DNA of 64,000 nt from Bolinopsis microptera (lineage: Eukaryota; Ctenophora; Tentaculata; Lobata; Bolinopsidae). Every line of letters begins with the position of its first letter. Positions within the stretch are counted from its first letter, which is position 1. Positions 31,760 through 43,140 of the stretch are shown here, in pieces. The DNA lies in assembly GCF_026151205.1 (NCBI RefSeq), contig NC_087077.1, positions 11,506,983 to 11,570,982 of the forward strand. The letters run 5' to 3'. The position numbers and the translations under genes are program-made. Below the pieces are notes generated by a model, which was given only the letters and a program-made list of their open reading frames with translations, searched no databases and was not told where the DNA came from.

Positions 31760-31956
31760 TGTCAGGCTATATATTTCCAGTCCTATATATTACACCTTTA
31801 GTTTATATTATAGGACCTTTCGCTTATATACTGTTACCTTAACTTTGTTATCTCTCAGGATATATTGTTAACTACATGTGCTTGTGTTAATCCTTTGAAC
31901 ACTCTTTTACTATACCCGGCCAGTGGAGTATCATTGCCTCGGAACACAGGCCGACA
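31760..31956 (+). repeat. 3' LTR
   Basis: 197 bp, partner of 27434-27626. GTGC follows at 31957-31960, matching 27430-27433. Confidence 0.92.
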
Positions 31957-31985
31957 GTGCTACGAAGTAGCGCGCGCCGGGCCAG

Positions 31986-34090
31986 ATCATTAAGTGTGAA
32001 ACAAATTTTAAACAAATTTAAAATTTTATCCTTTATTTTACAATCATAATATAATAATATTTATAAGCCTCCGTTTTGAAAGTTTTAAATTTTAATATAT
32101 TCACATTTCTATTTAAAATTCAATTTAATGTATAAGTCAATAACTGGCCGCCAAAGCCGCGCATTTTTTTTGAAAACAGGATTAAATTGTTTATGATTAT
32201 ACGTCAAATAGAAATAAATTTAAACTATCCGTGGTTTTTTAAATAAATTATAATCTTACCTAAATCCAAAGCCAGCTTTGTAAAATTTACTATTAGATCA
32301 TAATATATTGTCAATTCTCAATATTTACAATGCAACATTTCATTAATTTACATACAAGCGTACTCCAGCCCCTGCACGCATCCGTTCTTATGCGGCGCGG
32401 CTCAAGCCGCGCACGCACGTATTATTTCATACTTTTTGCTTTCTAATAAATATCGTGTCAATGTGTACGTCTAAATGTTCATGTTTTGTGTAAACCGAAT
32501 CCAATTGAGATTAGTGACAAGGATAAGGACCCAAGTGCCTGTACGGCTTTTTCGGACCCCTGTGGACCACTACTCTTGAAATCGCTCTACAACTATTGAA
32601 CATTTATAACTGTTATATAATATATAACGTCATTTGAAAATTATTATCATTAATCTATAATCTAACTGTCTTGCTGAGGGGAGGAGTAAACGCTTCAAAA
32701 ACTAAAATATAATACTTACAACATACAAAATTTAAAACCATCAACACGGTTAATATCAAGGGCCAATTTGGTATACTAGTTAGTGTAATAAGCGCCAAGC
32801 GCGAGCACAGAATTTTTTTTCTCCGATTGTACAAAATTATATATCAATGTTTTAGTCAAGATGTAAATAATTTTTATCCACCGTGTAGCAATGTTAGCTC
32901 AGCGTTCATCAAGATTGCGATTTTTACGCCGCGCACTCGTCATACGCATGAAAAAAATCGAATCGACGATAGAAATCGAGCGCTATGCGCACATTATTCG
33001 CTTCTTCACTGTTAATTTCTGGTTGATTTCATAAACGTTTTGTTTGAAACGCTTGAAACCAAGAGTTGTCCACTATTTTATTGCAATTATCTACTTGAAG
33101 TTTCTTTTTATGTTATCAAACTGTTTAAAGTGGAATATTTTCTGTGCTTGATTATACACTGTAATTACATGATAGGGCCTTGCTAATGTAAATTGGCAAT
33201 TACAAATCACTTAAGTTTTCAAATCTATCGCTCAGCTTATGACCTATCTTAAAGTTCAGCTGCTTGGTTAAATTAAAGCTGGGCACAAATATCATTTTTG
33301 CAAAGAATTCATTCAAAAGCAAGTAAAGTAAGTAAGTACAGCACATAGCATGTTCTAGCAGTATTGCTATTCACTTGATCTTTGATTTTACTCTGTGTTT
33401 CGGAGTTTTTGTTAAGTAGCAGGGTCCCCTGTGTTTTACTGACCAAATTAAGCCGCAAGTCTATGACTGCCTACCTCATTTTAATTTAATTAAAGAAGTA
33501 TAGAACTGTATGACATATGTCTCTCTACTTTATCCGTTTACGTCTGACCGGTTGCCATTTTTCACTCTATGGTTATATACTTCTTTGTACATAATTCTGA
33601 CAACAAATATAAAAGTGCCAAGTGGGTATCTATGTAATTTTCGTATCATTTTAAATTTAATGGTTACCTTCATATACCCAAAGTTTAATGTTATATCTCA
33701 CTGTACCATATTCATTAACTTATAGCTTATGACATATTATATGTTTTGATTTTATGTCCAGCCTATACTCGAAAGGTATTCTTCTAACAGTTTTTGACTG
33801 ACTTGAATGTCCTGCACAGCAGTTTGAAGCTTCTTTAAATTATTTTTATTCTTATTGTATTGCTGTGTAAATTTAATTATAATTCTAATTTATTTCTAAT
33901 TCTCACTTTAATTAATTTTCACTTCGTTACTTTTCATAATGAATGTTTTTGGCACATCAGAATGAGCAAATGAATCGGGAGAACTGCTTCCTTTGACTCT
34001 GTCAAGTAAGTACATTATTTCCAATGTATTTGTTGTTTTGATAATCTTTCTTCGCTCTTATGAGTGGGACAATCATTTATTTTAATGATA
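31986..34090. other. AT-rich gene-free stretch
   Basis: No gene recognised. The only structure noted is GTAATAAGCGCCAAGCGCGA at 32789-32808, whose inverted partner lies at about 39640-39665, followed on both sides by a weakly similar CCGTGTAGCAAT stretch. Confidence 0.5.
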
Positions 34091-34099
34091 TTGTTGACG

Positions 34100-34790
34100 A
34101 AGTGAGAATCTCCACTCAGTGTTTTTAAAACAATGAGTTGAGATTCTCAACTCAGTGTTGATATAACTCGGTTTCTGTTTGGAGTAAGGAACTAATTTTG
34201 GGCATCAGGCTGTTGAGTTTTTATCAAATTAACTCGGCTTCTGATTGGAGTATAAAAGAGCTAAATTTGGGCATTAAATGATCATATTTAGTAGAGCGTA
34301 ATTAACTCCTCAGACTTCAGGTTAATGAGTTACTACTGTCATATGACCACACCCTTTTGAGCTCTCGCGAGTAACAATAACAGCACTTACAATCAAAATA
34401 ACTCAGTTTCTGATTAGAGTAAGGAGTAAGGAGCTAAACTTGGGCATTGAAGTGTTCTAAATTATCACATTGAGTGGGTAGAGTGTTATTTAAAAATCCT
34501 CAGACATCAGGTTATTGAGTTATAATACCCCAAAAACTTCTTACGCTCTTGCGAGTAGCAATTGACACATTTCATACTAAATGTTCATCTTGGACATGAA
34601 ATTGTTCAAAATCATCACATTAAGTGGGGTAGAGCATGGTTTTAAAGTCAACATGCTTTAGATTGTTGAGTTATTAGTCCATATCTTATTTTACGGATCA
34701 TCACATTGAGTGTCGTAGAACATGGTAAAATCTTCAGACTTTTTGCTGTTGTATTTAAGACAATATATGAAATGAAATGAGCTATTTATA
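34100..34790 (+). repeat. Degenerate tandem repeat, roughly 70-240 bp units
   Basis: Recurring pieces: AACTCGGTTTCTGTTTGGAG (34167, with variants at 34235 and 34405), ATCACATTGAGTGGGTAGAG (34475, variants at 34613 and 34700) and TCAGACTTCAGGTTAATGAG (variants). No coding signal. Confidence 0.65.
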
Positions 34791-34924
34791 TCCCGCTCAT
34801 ATGATTAACCAACAACACAAGGAAGGTGGTTAACCATGTCAGAGCGGCTGACTGTGAGTGATGTGAGCAAATGTGTAAAAGTGAACAAAACTATAACTCA
34901 TCATACCGTAAGGCAAATAATGTT

Positions 34925-35610
34925 TTAGTAAATAATATTAATGTATTATAAATCAAAATCTTATGATATTGTTATTATCTTAACAGTTACTGCTGTAACT
35001 TACAATTTTAAATTTGTATTCCTTGCATTCCTTGTATTCCTTGTATTCCTTGTATTCCTTGTATTCATTGTATTCCTTGTATTCCTTGTATTCCTTGTAT
35101 TCCTTGTATTCCTTGTATTCCTTGTATTCCTTGTATTCCTTGTATTCCTTGTATTCCTTGTATTCCAGTACGTAATAAAGGGTGTTTAAGCTGGTATTTC
35201 AATATTTGCTCAATATTTGCTCAATTTTCACAGATATCATCAAGAGTTTTGTGACAAAGTAAACTTATTTGTGCGACTGTATGATATTATCGTAATTCCC
35301 AGTACTTCCAGATCATCAAGTAATCCTACTGCACTACTCAGAATTCCTTGTCAGGGTGCCCTAAACATTCCTCATATATTTCCTTAAATGCAACAGCATA
35401 AAGTCTGATTTTAAAACCAAAATTGAGCAAATATTGAAATACCAGCTTAAACACCCTATATTACGTACTGGAATACAAGGAATACAAGGAATACGAGGAA
35501 TGTAAATTTAAAATCTTAATTTGCAACAGTAACTGTTAAGATAATAACAATATCATAAGGTTTTGATTTATAATATTAATATAATTTACTAAAAAGAAAA
35601 AGAAAGATTT
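34925..35610. repeat. Long inverted repeat with a minisatellite in one arm
   Basis: 34925-35230 and 35400-35610 are inverted copies (AAATCAAAATCTTATGATAT at left; TATCATAAGGTTTTGATTTA at right), separated by a spacer of about 165 bp. Looks like a foldback element that lies within or beside a relict of E. Confidence 0.8.
35018..35166 (+). repeat. 9-bp minisatellite TTCCTTGTA x about 16
   Basis: Perfect or near-perfect TTCCTTGTA units. The inverted arm at 35470-35500 has only three or four copies. The apparent (VFL)n reading frame across it is a by-product of the repeat. Confidence 0.95.
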
Positions 35611-36280
35611 TGAAAATAAATATTTAGTTTACAGTCCTCCTGTTAATGCTTAATCAATTAACACTAATACAACCACGCACCAGTCACATAAATTATTATG
35701 TGGTGGTTATACGTTTACAGTGTCATAATTGAAACATCTTATTACATGGTAAAAATAGGTTAATTTTGTCACAAAAAATATTATAACTCTGTTTGCTCCT
35801 TGCTGGAAGATAACCAGTTTGTCGAAATTTGTATGATGAAAAAGTTATATTGAATTCTAATAGAGGTATGGTGATCTTCAAAATAGGGCATGCATTGTTA
35901 ATGTCGCCACATAATTTGTTGTGAAAGTTTGATAATTTTTCGTTCACATCCATATCCTTATTATTGTTGGAATTGATTAATACAAGAAATATAGTAGCCC
36001 ATACCAGTTTTCTGCATTAAATTTATATTGTTGAGGCACAAAATGGTAATTCTGTCACTTTTTTGTGACTTTAAGGTAGCATTGTTAAACTTGAGGTTTG
36101 ATGTGCTGGACAGTGGACAATAATCTACCACTTATTTCTAAAAGAATATTGAAATCTAATAGAGGTATAGTTCTTCAAAATAAGGACAAGAAAGGTTGAC
36201 TTCCTTACATCATTTTTTGACAATGTTAATATCAACTGTCCTCTCTTGGATAACTCTGACCAAACGTAAAATGAAGGCAA
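35395..36280 (+). mobile_element. Relict of an E-type left arm
   Basis: Aligns with 1140-2490 of element E in the same orientation (ACACCCTATATTACGTACT; CATAAATTATTATGTGGT; GTTAATTTTGTCACAAAAAA). Boxes of the GTAAATTTCGTCACAT type are degraded. It is interrupted after TTACGTACT by the inner part of the inverted repeat. The following 36286-36520 has no convincing match to the E gene. Confidence 0.7.
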
Positions 36281-36519
36281 TCGGTTTAAATCTCATATGA
36301 AATATTTTCAGGTACTGATTCTATATAACGAGGTCTGATCGTCATCTTCTTACAGCGTTCGATGTCTCTGTGAAGGTAAAATGGTGACATCCTCTGGATC
36401 AGGCAGAGGTCGAGTGTTATCGGGATTAATACAGATTGATGATCCCGCTCGTCGGAGAAGATAAAGGCCTTGCTCAGCAATGGGTAGGGTTTGCAGTTTA
36501 GATAGCCATGTGGCACGCT

Positions 36520-38990
36520 GCAACTAAATTATTCGAGATTCTTCTCGAATAATTTTCAAGACTTGATGTCAATTTATTATTGGAGAAAATGGAGATTTAC
36601 GAAGGTCAATAGATGCCAGGGTCGGATTGAGCTGACAAAGCTCAAGATGAAAAGGTAATTTAATACTCAGATCATAATGTTTTGTTGCATTTACCTAGAA
36701 GTTAATTGTTTTGGAAATATGCTGTGTAATAAAGGTTAGTAAGTTCTAAAAACATTGAATTAAAGTGGACGCCAACCTTCAGAGAAATTTAAATTTATTA
36801 CCTTCCCAACCTCACTTTAACTCTGTATGTTAATGTATTCTTGTGTAAAATTGTATTGATCCCGTTTGATGCGACAAGGAAAAATGCTCTTATCAGGAAA
36901 TGAATTTACTCAACGTTTCAATGTAGCAACATCGTATTCATGATCTCAAACTATTTGTTATATGGTAGTGTTGAAAGTATTAAAATAGTATGTTAACAAG
37001 CATTTCGTTCTTGGAAAGAATTGGCTTATATATCATAAACTAACGATGATTATTTCAATTCAATCAGGATAAGAAGATTAAGAAGCACAAGTTCAACTTC
37101 AACTTCAACTTCAACTTCAACCTCAACTTGTTAGAACTGGAGAAAGAAGTACCACACCGTACTCAAAACCCAAACGAGATATCATTGATCTTATTGACGA
37201 GGAAGAAACAATGAAAGAACTGCAAGACTGCAAGAGCTCTTAGACAGCTCTCCCACAAAAAGTACAGCCAGCACAGACAGTTTTGCATATGCTGAAGTTG
37301 TTCACAAGGAATTTTTTGGCTCATTGCTCTAAACCGAAACGATAACCATACATATCAATATCTTCAAAATCAGTATCTAGGACGTGTAAGGTTAGGTTTT
37401 ATATTTATTCGCATTTTGAGATGTAACGGCCATTTCCACACTTAATAAATCTGTCGGAAATCCGAATTTATCTTACTGCAATCACGTATATATATCAGTT
37501 ATCTGCGCTTATCGGCAACGAGCCGTTATATTATATTAATGCTTTTCAAACAAAGTTACAACGAATTCTTCATGTAGTAGGTACATCCTGGGTTTGGACA
37601 GGATATGCCCATTTAAAATATTTCCATCACGTTACATTACATAATTCTCAATAAATATAATAAATTTGTAGTGTTGTAATTAGTTCAAAGTTTTAATCGG
37701 TCTCGCCGCTTTATTCTGTATTTGCCTAACTCATTTAAGAGTGAGCACACGACAGTATAAAAAAAGCAGACGACATGGCGTCAATTTGGGGAGGACCAAC
37801 TCCATTTCAACGGATCATACATCTTACATGATTATACATATTAAACATCGTTTTTGATTTATTAGATTTGGTCCATTACATAAGCGATTAAACGGATAAT
37901 AATTGTACGTCATGTTGCCAGTTATGATAATCCAGGATAACTGCACTTGATAAAGGGAATAAAGGTCACTTTTCCTTAACATTTAAAAAGCTTGCACATA
38001 CTGAGGTAATTTATGTAGTTAAAGTGGATACCTCCCGAACTACCGTAATTTAATATACTCAACGGATTAAAAATCTTAAATACGTCCTTCGAGGTCACAT
38101 TTCACAGGACAAAAAATGCCTACCCATTTTATTTTAATATTAATAAGTTATTTGAATATTAATAAGTCCGGCATCAACTTGAATTATTCTTAATATCATA
38201 ACTCGCAAGGTCTTGTGAAAGGATTAGGGAACGTATTTTAACTTAAACTTTATTGCTGATATCTAACTGAGAAGGAAATCTGCTGTATTTTTGTTATAAA
38301 TTTATTCGAATCATAGTACATATTATGAGTAATGGTTTTAAAAATATTTCTTATCTGATGATGTAATAAAATTGTTTACGAGAAACAAATGTTACATAAA
38401 CGCTAACCAGTTTTGAGGGGTACAAATGAAGAGGACTTAAAGGCTGTACATTTTTTACCGTTGATTAAAACTTACATCTATGGAATGATTAAAAAGCAGC
38501 CGCAACCTTGCTATTCAGCAAGTCTTGTTGTATGAAACAAATATTATATTGACTGCTAGTAAAATAGACATTTTAACTTCAAAATTTTAAACTGTATAAG
38601 CATCTCTCGATTCGATTCGATTAAGGGTCTGATTTTATAGCTTCATATTCGATTTGAGCTTCATATATGACTGTTAATGACTGTACATATGTTTTAATTG
38701 AAATTAAGTTCAATCAAATGCAATCAAATGCGCCGTTTATTTTTGAAATCACAAAAATAGCAGAGAAATGCCCTCTTCCATTAGACATGTAACTTAAACT
38801 TCAGTTTGACCTCTGTACTGCTGTTACTGCTAGGAAGGCATTCTTTTTATTTTACGTACACGCTATAAACAATAGCTTATTTTACGGATGTAGTATATCT
38901 AAGATTTTATCCAGTATGTATATATACAATAATTATACATGCTGGATGAAATCTTAAACTTAAACTTATGGCTCTGAACTTGTACTCACC
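36520..38990. other. AT-rich gene-free stretch with one possible coding remnant
   Basis: Near 37105-37330 a short stretch reads KPKRDIIDLIDEEETMKELQ and, in another frame, DSSPTKSTASTDSFAYAEVV. An 8-bp direct repeat CTGCAAGA CTGCAAGA separates the frames. It could be a decayed terminal exon; the family is unknown. A hairpin (AAGATTTTATCCAGTATGTA and its inverted partner) lies at 38900-38957. Confidence 0.35.
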
Positions 38991-39998
38991 GGCCTCACTA
39001 TAGTTTAGCATGGTTTAAGTAGATAATAAAGTTAGTAGCTAAAAAATAAGCATGAAACCTGCAGCTTAAAGTCTGATAATAAAATTCTGGTGCAAATAGT
39101 ATTGGATCCCATAAGAGTTGCGAAAATAACAAGAGAGCTTTTCGAATATGTTGCAAGGAAATCTGACCGAAAGGACCGTGGCCGTACTGCAAAAAGAAAA
39201 GGTTCGCCATTTTGTTGTTTGCTGAGAATAAGAACCATATGCTTTTAGCAAGAATTAGCGCCGGCGCGCGCGCCAAATTTATTATGTGTATGTAAAAAGT
39301 CAATGCGTTAACACTTTGATCTGAACGTGAACTCTTCGTAGCGCGGATCACTGGAATTTTTATTTTGAAATAACTCGCATACCAATGCAGGAATTCATAA
39401 TATGAAGGTGTAGGACTCATAACACATTGATGAGATAAATATTGGTATCAAAATTTGACCAAAAAACTCATCGGATGATGGTAAGAAAACGTTTTTACAC
39501 ATTGACAATCAAAACCCAAAAAAAATAATATCAGTGTCAAATTAAGCGAGTGAAAATTGCTACACGGTGAATTTCGATGCTTCCGTATCCCCCGCACACT
39601 TTAAAAAGCATATAAACGATATTTGGACAAAAAAATTCTGTGCTCGCGCTTGGCGCTTATTACACTGACTATACCGCTATTTCGTTGTAATATCTAGTAT
39701 ATCTTTACATTTTAATACAATAATGAAATACAATAGGATACATGTTTCGAGAAAGAAAGATTGGTCCGATTATTAACAAAAGTAAACAAAAGTCCATCAG
39801 GGACTCCACGGAGTCGAAAAAGGTATACGGCTGCTGTCTGGTGCTGCTAGGCATTTATTGATCAAGATGTTTTATTGTATTGGTTTTTGATGATTCTATT
39901 GTTCGTGACTAATCAAGTTCTAAGTGGGGGTATAAAGTGCTGCTTAAGATACTTCGTCATTAACAATGGTAAAACTTTGCTCCTCCTGTGTATGTCAT

Positions 39999-40024
39999 GG
40001 GGGGGGGGGGGGGGGGGGGGGGGG
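39999..40024 (+). repeat. Poly-G tract of 26
   Basis: Uninterrupted run of G on the plus strand. Four shorter tracts, also G on the plus strand, are at 24323-24335, 49152-49170, 53379-53394 and 55594-55608. Confidence 0.9.
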
Positions 40025-40089
40025 TGATTCGGAATCAGCGTTCGAAAATACATCGATTGAATTAGGTTTCAACTGTCGGGGGCTCTTTT

Positions 40090-40191
40090 TGTCATACGTT
40101 GTATGACCCGCCGCGCACGAGTGCGCGGCTCCCCCTGTATCGTAGAAACTCTAGTGACGCGACAGTGCATGGGGGTCACCACGTGGTACAA
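40090..40191. mobile_element. Miniature element, family 3, copy 2
   Basis: Begins TGTCATACGTTGTATGACCC and ends GTGGTACAA. Flanked by the 9-bp direct repeat GGCTCTTTT (40081-40089, 40192-40200). Confidence 0.85.
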
Positions 40192-40233
40192 GGCTCTTTT
40201 AGAACAATCTCGAAGATCGATTGACTGATGTTA

Positions 40234-40337
40234 TTGACAATGTTACTCGTCTAAATTTCTTCGAAGTAGCGCGCGCCGCTTTCTTCTCGAAATATTATGG
40301 CCCGAAGGCAAGTGCTACGACCATTAACAATGGTCAA
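40234..40337 (+). mobile_element. Miniature element, family P, copy 4
   Basis: TTGACAATGTTACTCGTC to CCATTAACAATGGTCAA with the GCGCGCGCC body. No clear target duplication. Confidence 0.7.
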
Positions 40338-40528
40338 GGTTAACTTTTCGCGAAGGCGGGACATATTATCATATTATGTCTGATATTTGTGATATAAACG
40401 CAATGTGTATCAATGATCAAAGTGATATTTCATTTTCCGTCTAACCCAAAAGTGGTGTTATAAAATTAGTCAAGACTCAAAATTCTTTTTAAAAAAAAAA
40501 TTATTAATGATTTTTTATTATGATTTAA

Positions 40529-41114
40529 TTTTACCAAAACCCATAATCATGGGTAGAGTGGACCGCTGCCAGTGTCTCTCTTTCCCAAACAAAAGGAAAT
40601 GATATTAATTTGATTGACCGTTCTCAAATGCAAAATGATACCGAGAATGAAATCGGTCGCTCGCTTTTCCCATTCATTCACGGCTTACAATCAATCACAT
40701 GCTGTAAAAATTCCTTTGGGTTGCGTTCGGGTCGATATACCTAGTATTTCGGGATAAGGGTGGTACTGGTAGTTAGTATTCATTCACGGCTTACAATCAA
40801 TCACATGCTGTACAAATTCCTTTGGGTTGCGTTCGGGTCGATATACCTAGTATTTCGGGATAAGGGTGGTACTGGTAGTTAGTAAATTAGCTGAAGTTTA
40901 TTGAATCTTTATTGCTGAGTACAGCTGCCTTCGGGTAGTTCTTCTTAATCTATTACAATTGTAAATTAATGGAAAAAGCGAGCGACCGATTTCATTCTCG
41001 GTATCATTTTGCATTTGAGAACGGTCAATCAAATTAATATCATTTCCTTTTGTTTGGGAAAGAGAGACACTGCGCAGCGGTCCACTCTACCCATGATTAT
41101 GGGTTTTGGTAAAA
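40529..41114. mobile_element. MITE G, copy 2
   Basis: Inverted relative to copy 1 (17691-18206), with the same termini. It contains an internal tandem duplication of about 107 bp (ATTCATTCACGGCTTACAAT ... twice). It directly joins repeat R, as does copy 1. Confidence 0.85.
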
Positions 41115-41740
41115 TATCATCTCTTTTTGATTATAATGTCATATCAGGATACTTTATAAAATCGAAATATAAACTGATGTCTTCATTAATAAGGAGGAAG
41201 TTTCAACGATTTCGAAATTTTTACTTTAAAAACATTTCCTTGTGTTTAAGTAAGCATATCGGTCTATCACTGACTGAACATAAAACATTATAATCATTCA
41301 AGTTGCCATTAACTTCATTTATAATGACATTGAACTGTCGTGGTAAAGCAGAATTTGTTCGAAATCACGAATGAGCATAATTCTCACCGTTCGCACGTGC
41401 AAACTTTGAGCGGACGTTACGTGCGCATCCAATACTGAATCGCCGTAAATTTTTGCATAGCGGTATTTTATATATAGTTTGATAAGCGTGCAAAGTTTCA
41501 AAAGATTTCAAATAGAACTTGGATCACAACGGGACTCCAAAGTTGATAAAAATCGTGAAAACACCAATTTTCAGTGATTTTAGCAATTTTTAATCAATTT
41601 GGGCGTGTCCCCACGTGTGCAACTTTTTGATTTTCAACTTTAAAACTAGCCTAATGCACAATTTATACCTATAGGAAGCAGAACTGAGCTCCACAACCCA
41701 AGGGATAGCCCAACACCAGAGAATACTAAATCGCAAAATT
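41115..41740 (-). repeat. Dispersed repeat R, inverted copy, without E
   Basis: Reverse complement of 1-586 joined to 17653-17690. Near 41155 it carries the single ATAA (as TTAT) at which E inserted in the other copy. The homology may continue past 41740, beyond what the window shows for the partner. 41741-42270 is AT-rich with nothing recognised. Confidence 0.85.
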
Positions 41741-42270
41741 GACGTTTTAAAAAAATAATTTTTCTAAAAAGCACTAACTTCAAAGGCAAATATCTTTATG
41801 AAGGAGTAAGATAAGAAAACTTTCCGGTAGATTTTCAGAATGCTTGAACAATTATCTAAGGTGAAAATTTCCTCAGATGTTGAAAAAAATTACTTTTAAA
41901 TAGTGTTAAATCAATTTTAGAAGTTATTACTTTGTCGAAAATCAAGTTTTAAAAACGGTTAACTTGATGACGTCATCAAGGGGTGTTTATGACGTCAAAT
42001 AATTTTTTTATACAATGTAAACTAAAGTGTAAACAATTATTTTAAAGACCTGTGGTCGGAAATGGCTGTATCTTTTATACTTTTGAATCTATGGACACCT
42101 AAATTTAGGATACAATTGACTATATTTGACTGTCAAAGCGTCTATCCCTGAGTATGTATCACGACAATCTGTCTTAAAACAGGGGTTCTAGAAAACCCAC
42201 TTCCCGATGCTCCTGAAACCTGAAACTTTTTTTGCAGTCGATTTGGTCAACGTCTAGACGCCCTGAAAAA

Positions 42271-42870
42271 TTTCAGATCTCTAACTCAATTTTAATATGG
42301 TTTTTAAGGCACCTGAATATGGCGATTTTGGGTTTTTTACCGAATTTCGTATAACAGTGCTGGCGAGTATTTTATGCAAATTTCTTAAAAATCTCAACAT
42401 AACTATTTTTTATTCCTGTCATCTTTGACATCAAATTAGAATGTTTTGAACTAAAAATAAATCTGCTGAACGACTTCTTAATGCCTGAAAAACTCCTGCC
42501 GGAGGCGGCGGCCTTCGGCCGCCGCCTCCGGCCGGAGTGCACGCTTCGCGTGCACGAAAGAAGCTTGTAATTTCAGATCTCTAACTCAATTTTAATATGG
42601 TTTTTAAGGCACCTGAATATGGCGATTTTGGGTTTTTTACCGAATTTCGTATAACAGTGCTGGCGAGTATTTTATGCAAATTTCTTAAAAATCTCAACAT
42701 AACTATTTTTTATTCCTGTCATCTTTGACATCAAATTAGAATGTTTTGAACTAAAAATAAATCTGCTGAACGACTTCTTAATGCCTGAAAAACTCCTGCC
42801 GGAGGCGGCGGCCTTCGGCCGCCGCCTCCGGCCGGAGTGCACGCTTCGCGTGCACGAAAGAAGCTTGTAA
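42271..42870 (+). repeat. Exact 300-bp tandem duplication
   Basis: 42271-42570 and 42571-42870 look identical throughout. Each unit ends with two GC-rich hairpins: a 13-bp stem (GGAGGCGGCGGCC, loop TTC) and an 8-bp stem (GTGCACGC, loop TTC). Confidence 0.92.
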
Positions 42871-42949
42871 CGTGTACCAAAGGGGGTATAATTATAGTAA
42901 AGGGGGTATAATAATAAATGGGGTACATAGTATACCCACAATAAATGCA

Positions 42950-43140
42950 ACGGTCGTGCTTGCCAGCACTGTGATTTGCATTTTTGACACCACTTGGGTG
43001 TCTAAATTTTGGGCACTAAAATTTTTATTCCATGGTCAATTATTTATTTTTACATGCTGATTTGAAAAGCATTGTATTAAAGCATTTGGCCAGGTCAAAA
43101 AGTTTCAGTTGTATATCTTTATTCTTTAACGGCCGTTTTT
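42950..43140 (+). repeat. Dispersed repeat S, copy 1
   Basis: A diverged member of a family also present at about 54750-54860 and 55565-55720; shared order of motifs: TTTTGACACCACTTGGG, AAATTTTGGGCACTAAAATT, TTATTCCATGGTCAATT. No coding signal. 43150-45030 holds short GC-rich CGCG runs but no gene that I can support. Confidence 0.6.

Larger units (their letters stand above)
27434..31956 (+). mobile_element. Ty3/Gypsy-type LTR retrotransposon, young fossil
   Basis: Length 4523 bp, with near-identical LTRs (TGTCAGG ... CCGACA), a 4-bp target duplication GTGC and a purine-rich tract directly before the 3' LTR. Internal parts in order: gag with a CCHC zinc knuckle, an aspartic protease remnant, reverse transcriptase, RNase H and integrase. 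The RT-RNaseH-integrase order and RT sequence are of the Ty3/Gypsy type. The coding region carries several breaks, so this copy is not whole. The near identity of its LTRs means it inserted recently. No envelope gene is seen. Confidence 0.92.
27385..31985 (+). mobile_element. Miniature element, family P, copy 3, split by an LTR element
   Basis: TTGACGGATGTTACTCGTC begins at 27385. The copy is interrupted after GGCAAGTGC (27433) and resumes at 31957 with GTGCTACGAAGTAGCGCGCG. The uninterrupted order is seen near 26080. Confidence 0.75.

Noticed and set aside
34941-35189. Hydrophobic (VFL)n frame resembling a membrane protein
   Set aside because: It is simply the translation of the TTCCTTGTA minisatellite.
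36286-36516. Decayed copy of the RRM-protein gene next to the E-type relict
   Set aside because: Only scattered similarity to the end of the gene, below what I can defend.
38998-39420. 140-codon minus-strand frame
   Set aside because: No domain, no splice context and irregular composition; two overlapping frames are equally open.
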